64,000 nucleotides of DNA from JAAYJS01 sp964346185 (lineage in GTDB: Bacteria; Bacillota; Clostridia; Eubacteriales; Eubacteriaceae), in contig CAYFTR010000003.1 in NCBI GenBank assembly GCA_964346185.1, positions 1 through 64,000 of the forward strand, written 5' to 3'. Position 1 is the stretch's first letter. Each line of letters begins with the position of its first letter. The notes beneath the pieces are model-generated. The model searched no databases. It was not told where the DNA came from and saw only the letters and a list, made by a program, of their open reading frames with translations. Of the stretch, positions 8,975 to 18,291 are shown piece by piece. The translations under genes were made by a program, and so were the position numbers.

Positions 8975-9004
8975 GCCCTATATTTGTCTGATATAGGGCA
9001 TTTT
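8975..9004 (+). terminator. Hairpin with short T tract
   Basis: A 9-bp stem GCCCTATAT/ATATAGGGC with a 7-nt loop, then ATTTT. Eight bases further the second 27-bp repeat begins. Confidence 0.6.
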
Positions 9005-9007
9005 CGG

Positions 9008-9034
9008 GCGACCGAACGCAGCGATAGCAGCGTG
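9008..9034 (+). repeat. 27-bp repeat, copy 2
   Basis: The second copy of the repeat at 8878-8904, differing at two positions. It again follows directly behind a hairpin. Confidence 0.8.
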
Positions 9035-9203
9035 TCGGTATGAAAGGACGTCGGTGTCGCCGTCCGCTACGGTTTGTCATATAAATTTTTGTAAGATTTA
9101 ATATCCAGTAAAGCGTGTCATTTTAATCATCATAATATAGTCACGTTAAATTTCTAATATTTTTTTTAATTTACCCTACCTTTAGGTATCATCAAAACCA
9201 TTA

Positions 9204-9212
9204 TGATATAAT
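9204..9212 (+). promoter_or_regulatory. Extended -10 promoter of the aro operon
   Basis: TGATATAAT, an extended -10 element, lies 60 nt before the aroB ATG. No good -35 is present, as is usual for extended -10 promoters. Confidence 0.55.
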
Positions 9213-9272
9213 CAATCAATTAATATTGTGTGGAAAGTTTCAAAATCTCACCCAATGATCAGGGAGGTACAC

Positions 9273-10376
9273 ATGCAGACCTTAAGCTGTACGACCGGGC
9301 AATCGGAACATCGGTATTTTATTTATATAGAAAAAGGCATTTCGGATCTCCTGTATGAGAGAGAAGATGTCTTTGACGGTTACGATCACTTTGTGGTGAT
9401 CACCGATAAAAAAGTCGGCAAACTCCACGGAGGTAAGGTGCGTCGGCAATTACAATCCTTTAATATACCGGTAACGGAAATCATCGTAGAACCGGGAGAA
9501 AACTCAAAAAAACTGGAAAACGTTCAATATATCATCGAAAGAATGATACAAGTCGGGGCGACCCGTCGTTCGGCTGTTGTCGGCTTGGGGGGCGGTGTTG
9601 TCGGAGACCTTGCCGGTTTTTGTGCCTCCATTTATATGCGAGGTATCGACGTTATTCACTTGCCGACAACGTTGTTGGCACAGGTGGATGCTTCCATAGG
9701 CGGGAAAACCGGAGTGGACTTGGATAACGGCAAAAACTTGGTAGGCACCTTTCATCAACCCAAAGCGGTTATCATCGACCCTTTGTTGTTGGAAACTTTG
9801 TCCGACGATATTTTAGCCGACGGTATGGCGGAAGTCATAAAATACGGCTGTATCTCTTCGTCCAAATTGTTTGTACGCTTGCTGGGGTATGAATATCAGG
9901 AAGATTTGTTGGAAGACATGGAAGATATTATCGCCAAATGTGTTCAAATTAAAATTAATGTGGTGGAAAAGGACGAAAAGGAAAGTGGTATCCGTCGTAT
10001 TTTAAATTTCGGACATACCATCGGTCATGTCATCGAAACTTATTTTAACTATGAAAAATATACCCACGGTGAAGCCGTTGCCATCGGTATGTATCACATC
10101 ACAAAAATGAGCGTTCGAGAGGGCATTACGGACCAATCCGCCCTTGAAAATTTAAAATTGGTGTTGGATACCTACGGTTTGCCGACAGACATGCCCGAGA
10201 TGTCCGCAGAAGGTATTAAAGAGGTGTTGTTTAGAGATAAGAAAATGGAAAGCGACATTCTTCACCTTTGCGTCATGCCTAAAATCGGAAAAGCTGAAAT
10301 CGTTCAAATGAAAAGAGAAAAAGCCATGGCTTTGTTTCAAAGAGAGGAAACCGGAGGTACGGATACAAATGCTTAA
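9273..10376 (+). CDS. aroB: 3-dehydroquinate synthase
   Basis: Converts DAHP to 3-dehydroquinate, the second step of the shikimate pathway, using NAD+ and a divalent metal. 367 residues from the ATG at 9273, with GGGAGG 5 nt upstream; an upstream GTG at 9228 lacks a ribosome site. The NAD-binding GGGVVGDLAGF, the LPTTLLAQVDASIGGKTGVD segment and the metal-ligand region FGHTIGHVIE are all present. Its 3' end overlaps aroA by 8 bp. The first-step enzyme (DAHP synthase), aroD, aroE and aroK are not in the window. Confidence 0.96.
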   Translation: MQTLSCTTGQSEHRYFIYIEKGISDLLYEREDVFDGYDHFVVITDKKVGKLHGGKVRRQLQSFNIPVTEIIVEPGENSKKLENVQYIIERMIQVGATRRSAVVGLGGGVVGDLAGFCASIYMRGIDVIHLPTTLLAQVDASIGGKTGVDLDNGKNLVGTFHQPKAVIIDPLLLETLSDDILADGMAEVIKYGCISSSKLFVRLLGYEYQEDLLEDMEDIIAKCVQIKINVVEKDEKESGIRRILNFGHTIGHVIETYFNYEKYTHGEAVAIGMYHITKMSVREGITDQSALENLKLVLDTYGLPTDMPEMSAEGIKEVLFRDKKMESDILHLCVMPKIGKAEIVQMKREKAMALFQREETGGTDTNA

Positions 10377-11679
10377 AGTTCTGCCGCAAGCATTAAAAGG
10401 AGGGGTGGTTGTTCCCCCGTCGAAATCCGTCAGTCACAGAGCCTTGATTTGTGCTTGTTTGGCGGAGGGCACCAGTATTTTGGATAATGTGTTGATGTCG
10501 GAGGATATTGTTGCAACCGCCGAGGCAATTACCGCATTCGGAGCCGAGGTCGGGTCGCAGGTTGTGGATGCACAAAAGGAAATCTGCCGCTTAACGGTTC
10601 GGGGAACCGGCGGTCGTTTACAAAAACCGAAAACCGCATTGTGGTGCAAGGAGTCGGGTTCGACCTTACGGTTTTTAATTCCCTTCGGCGGCTTGATAGC
10701 GGGCGATGTTTGCTTTGACGGCGGGGGCAGGTTACCCTTACGTCCCCTGGATCCTTACATTAAGTTGTTTGATCAGTACGGGTTGACTTATCAAAGACCG
10801 AACGACAGCTACCTGCCTTTAACGGTTCGTGGGCAATGGCGGTCGGGCATCTATCCTTTGCCCGGAGATGTGTCCTCCCAATTTGTAACCGGTTTGCTCT
10901 ATATGTTGCCTTTGTTGGAGGGAAATTCTGTCGTGCATTTAACATCGTACCTGGAGTCGAGAACCTACGTTGATATCACTTTGGATGAAATGAAGCGTTT
11001 CGGCGTTTATGTCGAGCAGAAAGCTTCGGACTACCACGTGCAAGGCTCTCAAACCTATCGTGCCTGCGATACGACAATAGAGGGCGACTATTCCCAAGGT
11101 GCTTTTTGGCTGGCGGCAAGCCTGTTAGGCAGTGGCGTTTCCTGTAGCGGTTTAGAGGAAAACTCCGCCCAAGGAGATCGTGTTATCGTTGATATTTTTC
11201 GTGAAATGGGGGCACAGGTTGTTTACCGCGACGGCAAATGGTTGGCAGAACCGTGTAAAACCCGAGGTGTCCTTATTGATGTCACCCAATGTCCGGATTT
11301 GGTGCCGATATTGGCGGTAGTAGCTGCCCTCAGCGAAGGAATCACCCGAATAGTCGGTGCCAAACGTTTACGCATTAAAGAGTCCGATCGCCTTAAGGCA
11401 ATGGCGGATAACTTAAATGCAGTGGGCGGTCATGTTAAAGAATTGCCTGAAGGTTTGGAAATTAAAGGTGTCGATCGCCTGCAAGGCGGTGTTACCGATT
11501 CCTATGGCGATCACCGTATTGCCATGGCAATGGCAGTGGCGTCATCGCGATGCGAGTACCCGATATACATTAAAAACCCGATGGCGGTCGGCAAATCTTA
11601 CCCGCATTTTTACGAAGATTTTAAATCCTTAGGAGGTCATTTGCAATGGGTTCAACCTGGGGCAACCACATTAAAATAA
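10369..11679 (+). CDS. aroA: 3-phosphoshikimate 1-carboxyvinyltransferase (EPSP synthase)
   Basis: Joins shikimate-3-phosphate and PEP to give EPSP, the sixth step of the shikimate pathway. 436 residues, the usual length. PSKSVSHRAL at the N terminus carries the Lys-Ser that binds shikimate-3-phosphate, ESGSTLRFLIP is the glyphosate/PEP-loop region, and KESDRLKAM and YGDHRIAMA lie near the C terminus. The ESGSTLRF form rather than GNAGTA suggests a class-II-like or divergent enzyme. CGGAGG lies upstream of the ATG. It overlaps aroB by 8 bp and aroC by 34 bp. Confidence 0.96.
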   Translation: MLKVLPQALKGGVVVPPSKSVSHRALICACLAEGTSILDNVLMSEDIVATAEAITAFGAEVGSQVVDAQKEICRLTVRGTGGRLQKPKTALWCKESGSTLRFLIPFGGLIAGDVCFDGGGRLPLRPLDPYIKLFDQYGLTYQRPNDSYLPLTVRGQWRSGIYPLPGDVSSQFVTGLLYMLPLLEGNSVVHLTSYLESRTYVDITLDEMKRFGVYVEQKASDYHVQGSQTYRACDTTIEGDYSQGAFWLAASLLGSGVSCSGLEENSAQGDRVIVDIFREMGAQVVYRDGKWLAEPCKTRGVLIDVTQCPDLVPILAVVAALSEGITRIVGAKRLRIKESDRLKAMADNLNAVGGHVKELPEGLEIKGVDRLQGGVTDSYGDHRIAMAMAVASSRCEYPIYIKNPMAVGKSYPHFYEDFKSLGGHLQWVQPGATTLK

Positions 11680-12755
11680 CGCTTTTCGGAGAATCCCACG
11701 GACCGGGTATCGGTGTGGTATTGGAGGGCCTTCCGGCAGGTCTGACTTTGGATTACGATTTGATAGAACGGGACATGTATCGACGTAGTGCCGTGGACAA
11801 CCCCTATGCCACACCACGCAAAGAAAAGGATACCGTTGAAATACTAAGCGGTGTTTTTAATAATAGGACAACGGGGACACCCTTGGCGGTCGTTATAAGA
11901 AACAAAAACACCCGCTCCAAGGATTACAGCAAGTTGTTGGACGCACCCCGTCCGGGTCATGCGGATTTTACCGGAGCCGTGCGTTACCGCGGTTTTCATG
12001 ACTATCGTGGCGGCGGTCACTTTTCCGGGCGTATTACCGCACCCTTGGTTTTTGCAGGGGCAGTCGCCAAGATGTATTTAAAAAGTATGGGAATGCCGCA
12101 TATGCCCGTGGCACGTATTGTATCGATCGGCGGTATCGAGGATAAGAGCGACCTTACGGCAATGCAGCTTCAAAACCTGAGCTTTAGAGATGAACGCTTT
12201 CCGGTTTTGGATGCATCGGCGGAAGAAAAAATGAAAACGGCGATTCTTAAGGCAAAGGAAGCGGAGGATTCTCTGGGTGGTGTGGTGCAAGTCATGACAC
12301 CGTCGCCCCCGGCGGGTTTGGGTGATCCCTTCTTCGATTCGGTGGAAAGTCGCATCGCTCATTTGGTTTTTTCCGTGCCGGGGGTTAAGGGTTTGTCATT
12401 CGGGACGGGTTTCGGTTTAGCGGCAATGTACGGATCCGAGGCGAACGATTTGTTTTGCCTGGAAGACGGTAAAGTTATCACCGAAACCAACCATAACGGC
12501 GGTGTGCTGGGAGGGATTACTTCGGGTATGCCGGTGGTTTTTCAGGTGGTGGTAAAACCGACGGCATCTATCGGCAAAGCACAGCAAACCCTAAATGTCG
12601 GTACCGGAAAAGTCGAAACATTGCAGATCCAAGGCAGACACGACCCCTGCATTGTGCCGAGAGCCTGTGTTGTATTGGAAGCGGTGACAGCCGTCGCCTG
12701 GACGGAATGTTGGATGGAGGGTATTAAAAATGGATGTATTAAGGGCACAAATTGA
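11646..12755 (+). CDS. aroC: Chorismate synthase
   Basis: Forms chorismate from EPSP with reduced FMN, the last shikimate step. 369 residues beginning MGSTWGNHIKITLFGESHG, the family's first signature. The second (ARPGHADFTG-like RPGHADFTGAVRYRGFHDYRGG) and third signatures are also intact. TTAGGAGGT lies 7 nt upstream of the ATG, inside the end of aroA. The 34-bp overlap with aroA and 26-bp overlap with the mutase gene make one translationally coupled unit. Confidence 0.96.
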   Translation: MGSTWGNHIKITLFGESHGPGIGVVLEGLPAGLTLDYDLIERDMYRRSAVDNPYATPRKEKDTVEILSGVFNNRTTGTPLAVVIRNKNTRSKDYSKLLDAPRPGHADFTGAVRYRGFHDYRGGGHFSGRITAPLVFAGAVAKMYLKSMGMPHMPVARIVSIGGIEDKSDLTAMQLQNLSFRDERFPVLDASAEEKMKTAILKAKEAEDSLGGVVQVMTPSPPAGLGDPFFDSVESRIAHLVFSVPGVKGLSFGTGFGLAAMYGSEANDLFCLEDGKVITETNHNGGVLGGITSGMPVVFQVVVKPTASIGKAQQTLNVGTGKVETLQIQGRHDPCIVPRACVVLEAVTAVAWTECWMEGIKNGCIKGTN

Positions 12756-12999
12756 ACAGGTGGATAAAATGATGCTCCATTTATTTGAAGAGAGAATGGA
12801 GCTGGTTAAAGAAATTGCTTTGTATAAAAACACATATCAAATGGATATTGAAGACCGGGACAGAGAAAAAGAGATGAAGGATAAAATGGTAACTTGCTTA
12901 AAGGATGAGGAGTTGGCCTATTATTATCTGACTTTCCTGGAACAGGTTATACAAATCAGCAAGGTCTATCAAAGCCAATTAATGAATAAAGAGAACTGA
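12730..12999 (+). CDS. Chorismate mutase, AroQ class
   Basis: 89 residues, the normal size for a stand-alone all-helical AroQ mutase that turns chorismate into prephenate for Phe/Tyr synthesis. The first helix LRAQIEQVDKMMLHLFEERMELVKEIALYK fits the family pattern (Arg near the start, VD..., Lys of the VxxxK motif). GGAGGG precedes the ATG inside aroC. It ends the aro operon in TGA; no clear terminator follows. Confidence 0.88.
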   Translation: MDVLRAQIEQVDKMMLHLFEERMELVKEIALYKNTYQMDIEDRDREKEMKDKMVTCLKDEELAYYYLTFLEQVIQISKVYQSQLMNKEN

Positions 13000-13142
13000 G
13001 GTATTAAAGTGCCGTATCGGGTTTACGGCGACCTTAACGGATGCAGGAACACCATGTGTCGACAAAAAAGTGTTTTATGTTAAAAAGGGTTGTAATCGCC
13101 CGGATGACGACACGGTTCTTTGAAGCGTATAAAAAATTGCTC

Positions 13143-13171
13143 TTTTCAATTAAAGTGTTCTTTAATATAAT
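13143..13171 (+). promoter_or_regulatory. Promoter of pyruvate carboxylase
   Basis: TTTTCA (13143-13148), 17 nt, TATAAT (13166-13171), 80 nt before the start codon. A small hairpin TCCGGT/ACCGGA lies in the leader. Confidence 0.6.
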
Positions 13172-13251
13172 AGAGTAATATTTATACATTGCAAACGAGG
13201 CTCATCTTCCGGTGCGTTATTATGTAACCGGATTACCAAAAGGAGTGTAGT

Positions 13252-16200
13252 ATGAAGAAGTTTAACAAAGTATTGATTGCCAACCGTGGGGAAATAGCCA
13301 TTCGGATTATCAGAGCGTGTAAAGAGTTGGGTATTCAAACCGTGGCTATTTATGCGGAGGAAGATAAATTATCTTTATTCAGAACCAAAGCCGACGAAAG
13401 TTATCCGATTACCGATGTTAACGGACCCGTTGAAGCCTATTTGAATATGGACAAAATCATCTCGCTGGCTAAGAAAAAAGAGGTCGATGCCATTCACCCG
13501 GGATACGGGTTTTTGGCTGAAAACTCGGAGTTTGCCCGTCGGTGCGAGGAAGAAGGTCTGGTTTTTATTGGACCGACCCACACCATGATGGAACAAATGG
13601 GGGATAAAATTCAGTCCAAATTGTTGGCGAAATCGGTAAATGTGCCGACCATTCCCGGTGTGGAAAAACCCATCGCCTCGGATAAGGAAGCCATGGACTT
13701 TGCAAAAATTGCCGGCTACCCCATAATGCTTAAGGCGGCATCCGGTGGTGGCGGTCGCGGTATGCGTATTGTCTACGACGAGAAGGATCTGCTTAAAGAA
13801 TACCATTCCGCCATGTCCGAAGCCACCAAAGCTTTCGGAGACGGCACCATTTTTATTGAAAAATATTTGGAAGAGCCGAAACACATCGAGGTTCAAATTT
13901 TAGGGGATGCCCACGGCAACCTGGTACACCTCTACGAAAGGGATTGCTCCATCCAAAGGCGTCACCAAAAAGTGGTTGAGTTTACACCGTCTTTAGCGAT
14001 TAATGACGCACAAAGAGCGGCCATTTGTGAGGACGCCATTAAACTCGGTAAAGCGGTCAATTACCGTTCGGCCGGTACGGTGGAATTTTTAGTGGATAAA
14101 AACGGCGATCACTTTTTTATTGAAGTCAATCCGCGAATTCAGGTTGAACATACCGTTACCGAGTTAACAACGGGTATCGATATTGTACAGGCACAAATTT
14201 TAATTGCCCAAGGTTACACTTTGGATTCAAAAGAAATTAACATTCCCTCCCAGGAATCGGTCGTGGCGAGAGGCTGTGCCATTCAATGTCGGATTACAAC
14301 GGAAAACCCCTCCAACCACTTTATGCCGGATACGGGACACTTGGATGTATACCGAACCGGCAGCGGCCCGGGGATTCGTTTAGACGGCGGTAACGGCTTT
14401 ACCGGTGCGGAAATTACCCCCTACTACGACTCATTGCTGTTAAAAACTACAGCCTATTCCAGAAGCTTTGAAGATGCCCGTCGGAAGGCGGTTCGCGCAT
14501 TAAAAGAAACAACAATTGCCGGTGTAAATACCAATAAAGATTTTTTAATTAACGTATTGGAACACGATGCATTTAAAAAAGGTATTTGTGACACGAAATT
14601 TATCGATGACCATCAGGAATTATTTGACATTAATGTAGAAAAGAGCAAAGCCTACAATATTATTAAATACTTCGGTAATATTATTGTCAACGAAACCTTC
14701 GGTCATAAACCGGACTTTGACGAGGTCGAAATCCCTAAAATTGACAGAGAGGCACCGCTTTCGGGGACCAAACAAATTCTGGACGAAAAAGGCCCCGACG
14801 GGTTGGTGGATTGGGTTCGCAGACAGGATAATCTTCTGGTATCGGATACCACTATGCGCGACGCCCATCAAAGTTTACTGGCGACCCGTGTACGCAGCAG
14901 AGATATGATTAAAATAGCCAGAGAAACGGCACACCTGGCACAAGGGTTGTTTTCCGTTGAAATGTGGGGCGGTGCCACCTTTGATGTCGCCTATAATTTC
15001 TTAAAGGAATCGCCTTGGAGACGTTTGGACGAGTTGAGAAGACGTATTCCCAATATTTTATTCCAAATGCTAATTCGCGGTGCCAACACAGTCGGTTATA
15101 AAAACTACCCGGATAATGTTTGTCGTAAATTTATTAAAGAATCGTCTGAAAGCGGTATCGATATTTTTAGAATTTTCGACTCTCTCAACTGGTTGGAAAA
15201 CATGAAACTGTCCATCGAAGAAGTCCGAAAAAACGACAAAATCGCCGAAGTGGCCATGTGCTATACCGGGGATATTTTAGATGAAAGCCGTACCAAATAC
15301 AATTTGGATTACTACTTAAACTTAGCAAAAGAAATCGAAAAAGCCGGTGCCCATATCTTAGCAATTAAGGATATGGCGGGCTTGTTGAAACCGGCGGCGG
15401 CAACAAAGTTAATCGGTGCTTTAAAAGACACGGTCGACTTGCCTATTCACCTGCATACCCACGATACCTCGGGTAACGGCGTGGCAACGTGTATATCCGC
15501 AGCAACAGCCGGTTGCGACATCATTGACGGTGCGGTATCCGGATTGTCGGGTCTAACCAGCCAACCCTCCCTCAATGCAATTGTTGCCGCAATGGAAAAT
15601 ACAAAATTACAAACCGATGTCAATTTGGAAAACCTGCAAAAACTTTCGGACTATTGGACAGGCACTCGCCAATACTACCAAAAATTTGAGTCGGGCTTAA
15701 CTACCGGCAGCACGGAAATTTACCGTTTGGAAATTCCCGGCGGGCAATACTCCAACCTGAAAGGTCAGGTTGAAAGTTTCGGTTTGGGACATAAATTCAA
15801 AGAAGTAAAAGAAAAATATTATGTCGCCAACCAATTGTTGGGCGATATCATTAAAGTTACGCCGTCATCGAAAGTCGTGGGCGATTTGGCAATTTTTATG
15901 GTTCAAAACAACCTGGATGAAGAAAACATCTACGAAAAAGGCGCAGGTCTGGCGTATCCCAACTCCGTTGTCGACTTTTTCCGAGGCTATATCGGACAAC
16001 CTGTCGGCGGATTTAATACAAGACTACAGGAAATTGTCTTAAAAGGCATCGAACCCATTAACGTACGGGCAGGGGAACTACTCCCGGATGAAGACTTTAA
16101 CAAAATTGCAAAAGAGTATAAAGATGAATTTAACATCGACCTGAAGGAAAGAGAGCTGACATCGGCGGCGCTGTATCCGAAGGTGTTTAAAGACTACGTT

Positions 16201-16695
16201 AAATTCTTTTTAGAAGAAGGCGACTTTATGCGTATGGACTCCCACGCGTTCTTCTACGGCTTAAAAGTAGGTGAGGGTGCCGAAATAGAGGTGGACAGAG
16301 GAAAACGCTTTATGATTAAACTGGTTTCCGTCGGTCAGAGTAATGAAGAAGGTTATGCACCCGTCATGTTTGAAATTGACGGCTTCAGAAGAACCATTTA
16401 CATCGAAGACAAACGAAGTCTCAGCTCTAAACAAAAGAGTACCATGTTAAAAGCCGATCCGCAAAAGCCCAACGAAATCGGATCTCCGATACCGGGAACC
16501 GTCTTAAAAGTGTTGGTCAACACCGGAGACAAGGTTAAGAAAAACCAACCCATGGTTATTGTCGAAGCGATGAAGATGGAAACGGAAATTGTCGCATCGA
16601 TGGACGGCAATGTCGCCGAACTCTATGTGAGCGAAGGACAAAGTGTTCAAAACGGCGAGTTGATTGTTGTAATCGGCGAAGAAAAAGAGGAATAA
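13252..16695 (+). CDS. pyc: Pyruvate carboxylase
   Basis: A biotin enzyme that carboxylates pyruvate to oxaloacetate, feeding anabolism from C3. 1147 residues, a full-length single-chain enzyme. The biotin carboxylase domain (about 1-450) has the KAASGGGGRGMR ATP-binding glycine loop and FIEVNPRIQVEHTVTE. The carboxyltransferase TIM barrel (about 530-800) has DTTMRDAHQSLLATR. The PYC-specific linker follows, and the C-terminal biotinyl domain carries VEAMKMET with biotin lysine K1108. AAAGGAGTG precedes the ATG. It is monocistronic, with its own promoter and terminator. Confidence 0.97.
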   Translation: MKKFNKVLIANRGEIAIRIIRACKELGIQTVAIYAEEDKLSLFRTKADESYPITDVNGPVEAYLNMDKIISLAKKKEVDAIHPGYGFLAENSEFARRCEEEGLVFIGPTHTMMEQMGDKIQSKLLAKSVNVPTIPGVEKPIASDKEAMDFAKIAGYPIMLKAASGGGGRGMRIVYDEKDLLKEYHSAMSEATKAFGDGTIFIEKYLEEPKHIEVQILGDAHGNLVHLYERDCSIQRRHQKVVEFTPSLAINDAQRAAICEDAIKLGKAVNYRSAGTVEFLVDKNGDHFFIEVNPRIQVEHTVTELTTGIDIVQAQILIAQGYTLDSKEINIPSQESVVARGCAIQCRITTENPSNHFMPDTGHLDVYRTGSGPGIRLDGGNGFTGAEITPYYDSLLLKTTAYSRSFEDARRKAVRALKETTIAGVNTNKDFLINVLEHDAFKKGICDTKFIDDHQELFDINVEKSKAYNIIKYFGNIIVNETFGHKPDFDEVEIPKIDREAPLSGTKQILDEKGPDGLVDWVRRQDNLLVSDTTMRDAHQSLLATRVRSRDMIKIARETAHLAQGLFSVEMWGGATFDVAYNFLKESPWRRLDELRRRIPNILFQMLIRGANTVGYKNYPDNVCRKFIKESSESGIDIFRIFDSLNWLENMKLSIEEVRKNDKIAEVAMCYTGDILDESRTKYNLDYYLNLAKEIEKAGAHILAIKDMAGLLKPAAATKLIGALKDTVDLPIHLHTHDTSGNGVATCISAATAGCDIIDGAVSGLSGLTSQPSLNAIVAAMENTKLQTDVNLENLQKLSDYWTGTRQYYQKFESGLTTGSTEIYRLEIPGGQYSNLKGQVESFGLGHKFKEVKEKYYVANQLLGDIIKVTPSSKVVGDLAIFMVQNNLDEENIYEKGAGLAYPNSVVDFFRGYIGQPVGGFNTRLQEIVLKGIEPINVRAGELLPDEDFNKIAKEYKDEFNIDLKERELTSAALYPKVFKDYVKFFLEEGDFMRMDSHAFFYGLKVGEGAEIEVDRGKRFMIKLVSVGQSNEEGYAPVMFEIDGFRRTIYIEDKRSLSSKQKSTMLKADPQKPNEIGSPIPGTVLKVLVNTGDKVKKNQPMVIVEAMKMETEIVASMDGNVAELYVSEGQSVQNGELIVVIGEEKEE

Positions 16696-16707
16696 GATTA
16701 AATAAAG

Positions 16708-16740
16708 AGAAGCATCCCTTGAGGGTGCTTCTTTTATTTT
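16708..16740 (+). terminator. Intrinsic terminator after pyruvate carboxylase
   Basis: A ten-pair stem with one bulged T (AGAAGCATCCC/GGGTGCTTCT) and TTGA loop, followed by TTTTATTTT. Confidence 0.85.
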
Positions 16741-16841
16741 AAAAGAAGTGTATGGCAGCGGTTTGTTTGTTATTTACAGGAGCAAAAAGAGTTCAGCTAT
16801 AGATAGTCACATAGCGAGGTGTTTTTTAACACATAAAAAAT

Positions 16842-16895
16842 ACCGACTCCTTTTGCCATCGTTTTTTATGCACTGGTCTTATGAAAGGAGTCGGT
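16842..16895 (-). terminator. Minus-strand hairpin with T tract
   Basis: A perfect 12-bp inverted repeat (ACCGACTCCTTT/AAAGGAGTCGGT) around 30 nt. Read on the minus strand it is followed by ATTTTTT, so it looks like a terminator for a leftward transcript ending at the short ORF 16941-17180. Confidence 0.5.
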
Positions 16896-16940
16896 CCGAA
16901 CCTTTAGGTGGATCTGCCATGGTACTGAACCCTTTCTATT

Positions 16941-17180
16941 TTATTCAACCCTGTTTTTTGCGTCGTTTATTGAGTGGAATGTATTGGTGAATCCAAGTTG
17001 TTCCTTCAATTTAATGAACTCTTTGGCTGACCGGTATTTTCCTTTAGCCGTATTGGTATTAAACTGTCGGAGCAAGCCGTACAACAAACAATTGTTAGCG
17101 TGGGATCTCTTAGTATCATATTCTCCTGTCAGAGTAGATTTACGATGATCGACCCCTATTTCTTTAGAAATTATTAACAA
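16941..17180 (-). CDS. Unrecognised short ORF, possibly a gene remnant
   Basis: 79 residues from a TTG, with the frame open a few codons further upstream to a stop. The product is basic and polar, with HRKSTLTGEYDTKRSH in the middle and a charged C-terminal half rich in Lys, Phe and Asn. No family was recognised and no ribosome site is evident. The only positive signs are a plausible leftward terminator about 45 nt downstream and sensible amino acid use. It may be the tail of a decayed gene. Confidence 0.25.
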   Translation of the reverse strand: MLIISKEIGVDHRKSTLTGEYDTKRSHANNCLLYGLLRQFNTNTAKGKYRSAKEFIKLKEQLGFTNTFHSINDAKNRVE

Positions 17181-17448
17181 TACTGCAGAACAGCTTGGGA
17201 TATCTTATTTTTTCAATACAATAACAAAACAAACGATAAAATATTTATTATCTACGACGCTAAAACTTTATTGATTGTGGTTACAGTATACACCAATTGC
17301 TACAAAAAGTAAACGATATCACCCGGTTTTTGTGTAAAGAAGTTGTAAAAAGAATAAATTTTATTTTAAACAACAGCAAGCGAAGTAAAATGATGTATAA
17401 TGATTATTAACACATGGCTTACTTGTATTGGATTAAAATGAGGATCAT

Positions 17449-18291
17449 ATGGATAATTTGTTGTGGTATGTACGATCGAGGCTGTCTGTCGTCGGCATAA
17501 TAGAAATCGTCATCATTGCTCTTGTTATTTATAAATTAATCGACTGGCTGAGGGGAACCCAAACGGAGAGGGTTTTTAAGGGATTAATGGTTTTGTTGTT
17601 TTTAGGTCCGGCGACACAATGGCTGGGCTTCAGAACGATTAATTACCTTATTACCTCGATGCTCACGTGGGCGTTTATGCTGTTTGTCGTCGTCTTTCAG
17701 CCGGAGTTGCGTGCCGCCCTGGAAAGGATCGGAAACACCCGATATTTTAGAAGTTGGGTATCCAATCTGAATGAGGACGATATCTCAAAACATTTACGCT
17801 CCATTGTCACGGCAACGGTGCGTATGGCGGAAGAACGAGTGGGTGCCTTAATTGTTATTCAAAGAGAAAACAGTCTGAAAAATATCAAAGAGACCGGTGT
17901 CGCATTGAATGCGGAAATATCTCAGGAATTAATCGAAAATATTTTTACACCCAATCGTCCTTTACACGACGGGGCATTGATAATCGATTTAAATGCCGAA
18001 AAACTGGTAGCGGCAGCCTGTTTGCTGCCACTGTCCAACGATCATACCCTCGGTAACGAATTCGGCACTCGCCACCGGGCGGGCATCGGTATGTCTGAAA
18101 ACTCCGATGCCTTTACCATTATTGTTTCCGAGGAAACAGGCATTATATCCTTTACCGAAAAAGGAATGATGCTGAGGCGGCTGACGAAAGAAGACTTAGG
18201 TAACGTATTGGAAAACCGTTTCGGTGCAAATAAGGAGAGTGATGAACAGCATGTATTCTGGAAGTTCTGGAAAAATAAGAAAAATAAATGA
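17449..18291 (+). CDS. cdaA: Diadenylate cyclase (c-di-AMP synthase)
   Basis: Makes cyclic di-AMP from two ATP at the membrane. 280 residues: three N-terminal hydrophobic segments (about 15-80), a short linker, then the DAC domain with its two catalytic motifs DGA (174-176) and RHR (208-210). This is the standard CdaA architecture. The gene for its partner CdaR overlaps the 3' end by 50 bp. In many Firmicutes glmM follows as third gene; here it does not. Confidence 0.96.
   Translation: MDNLLWYVRSRLSVVGIIEIVIIALVIYKLIDWLRGTQTERVFKGLMVLLFLGPATQWLGFRTINYLITSMLTWAFMLFVVVFQPELRAALERIGNTRYFRSWVSNLNEDDISKHLRSIVTATVRMAEERVGALIVIQRENSLKNIKETGVALNAEISQELIENIFTPNRPLHDGALIIDLNAEKLVAAACLLPLSNDHTLGNEFGTRHRAGIGMSENSDAFTIIVSEETGIISFTEKGMMLRRLTKEDLGNVLENRFGANKESDEQHVFWKFWKNKKNK

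Larger units (their letters stand above)
8869..9203. other. Gene-free region with stacked hairpins and repeats
   Basis: No credible ORF. It holds two copies of a 27-bp repeat (8878-8904, 9008-9034), two perfect hairpins (8922-8945 and 8975-8999), then AT-rich sequence leading to the aroB promoter. Confidence 0.7.
16741..17448. other. 700-bp spacer with little coding evidence
   Basis: The only item with any support is a minus-strand short ORF and a hairpin behind it, listed separately. The 250 bp before cdaA are AT-rich. A TATAAT at 17396-17401 is a possible cdaA -10, without a recognisable -35. Confidence 0.5.

Noticed and set aside
16748..16990. 80-codon plus-strand ORF behind pyruvate carboxylase
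   Set aside because: No ribosome site, starts within the terminator flank, and spans a minus-strand hairpin.
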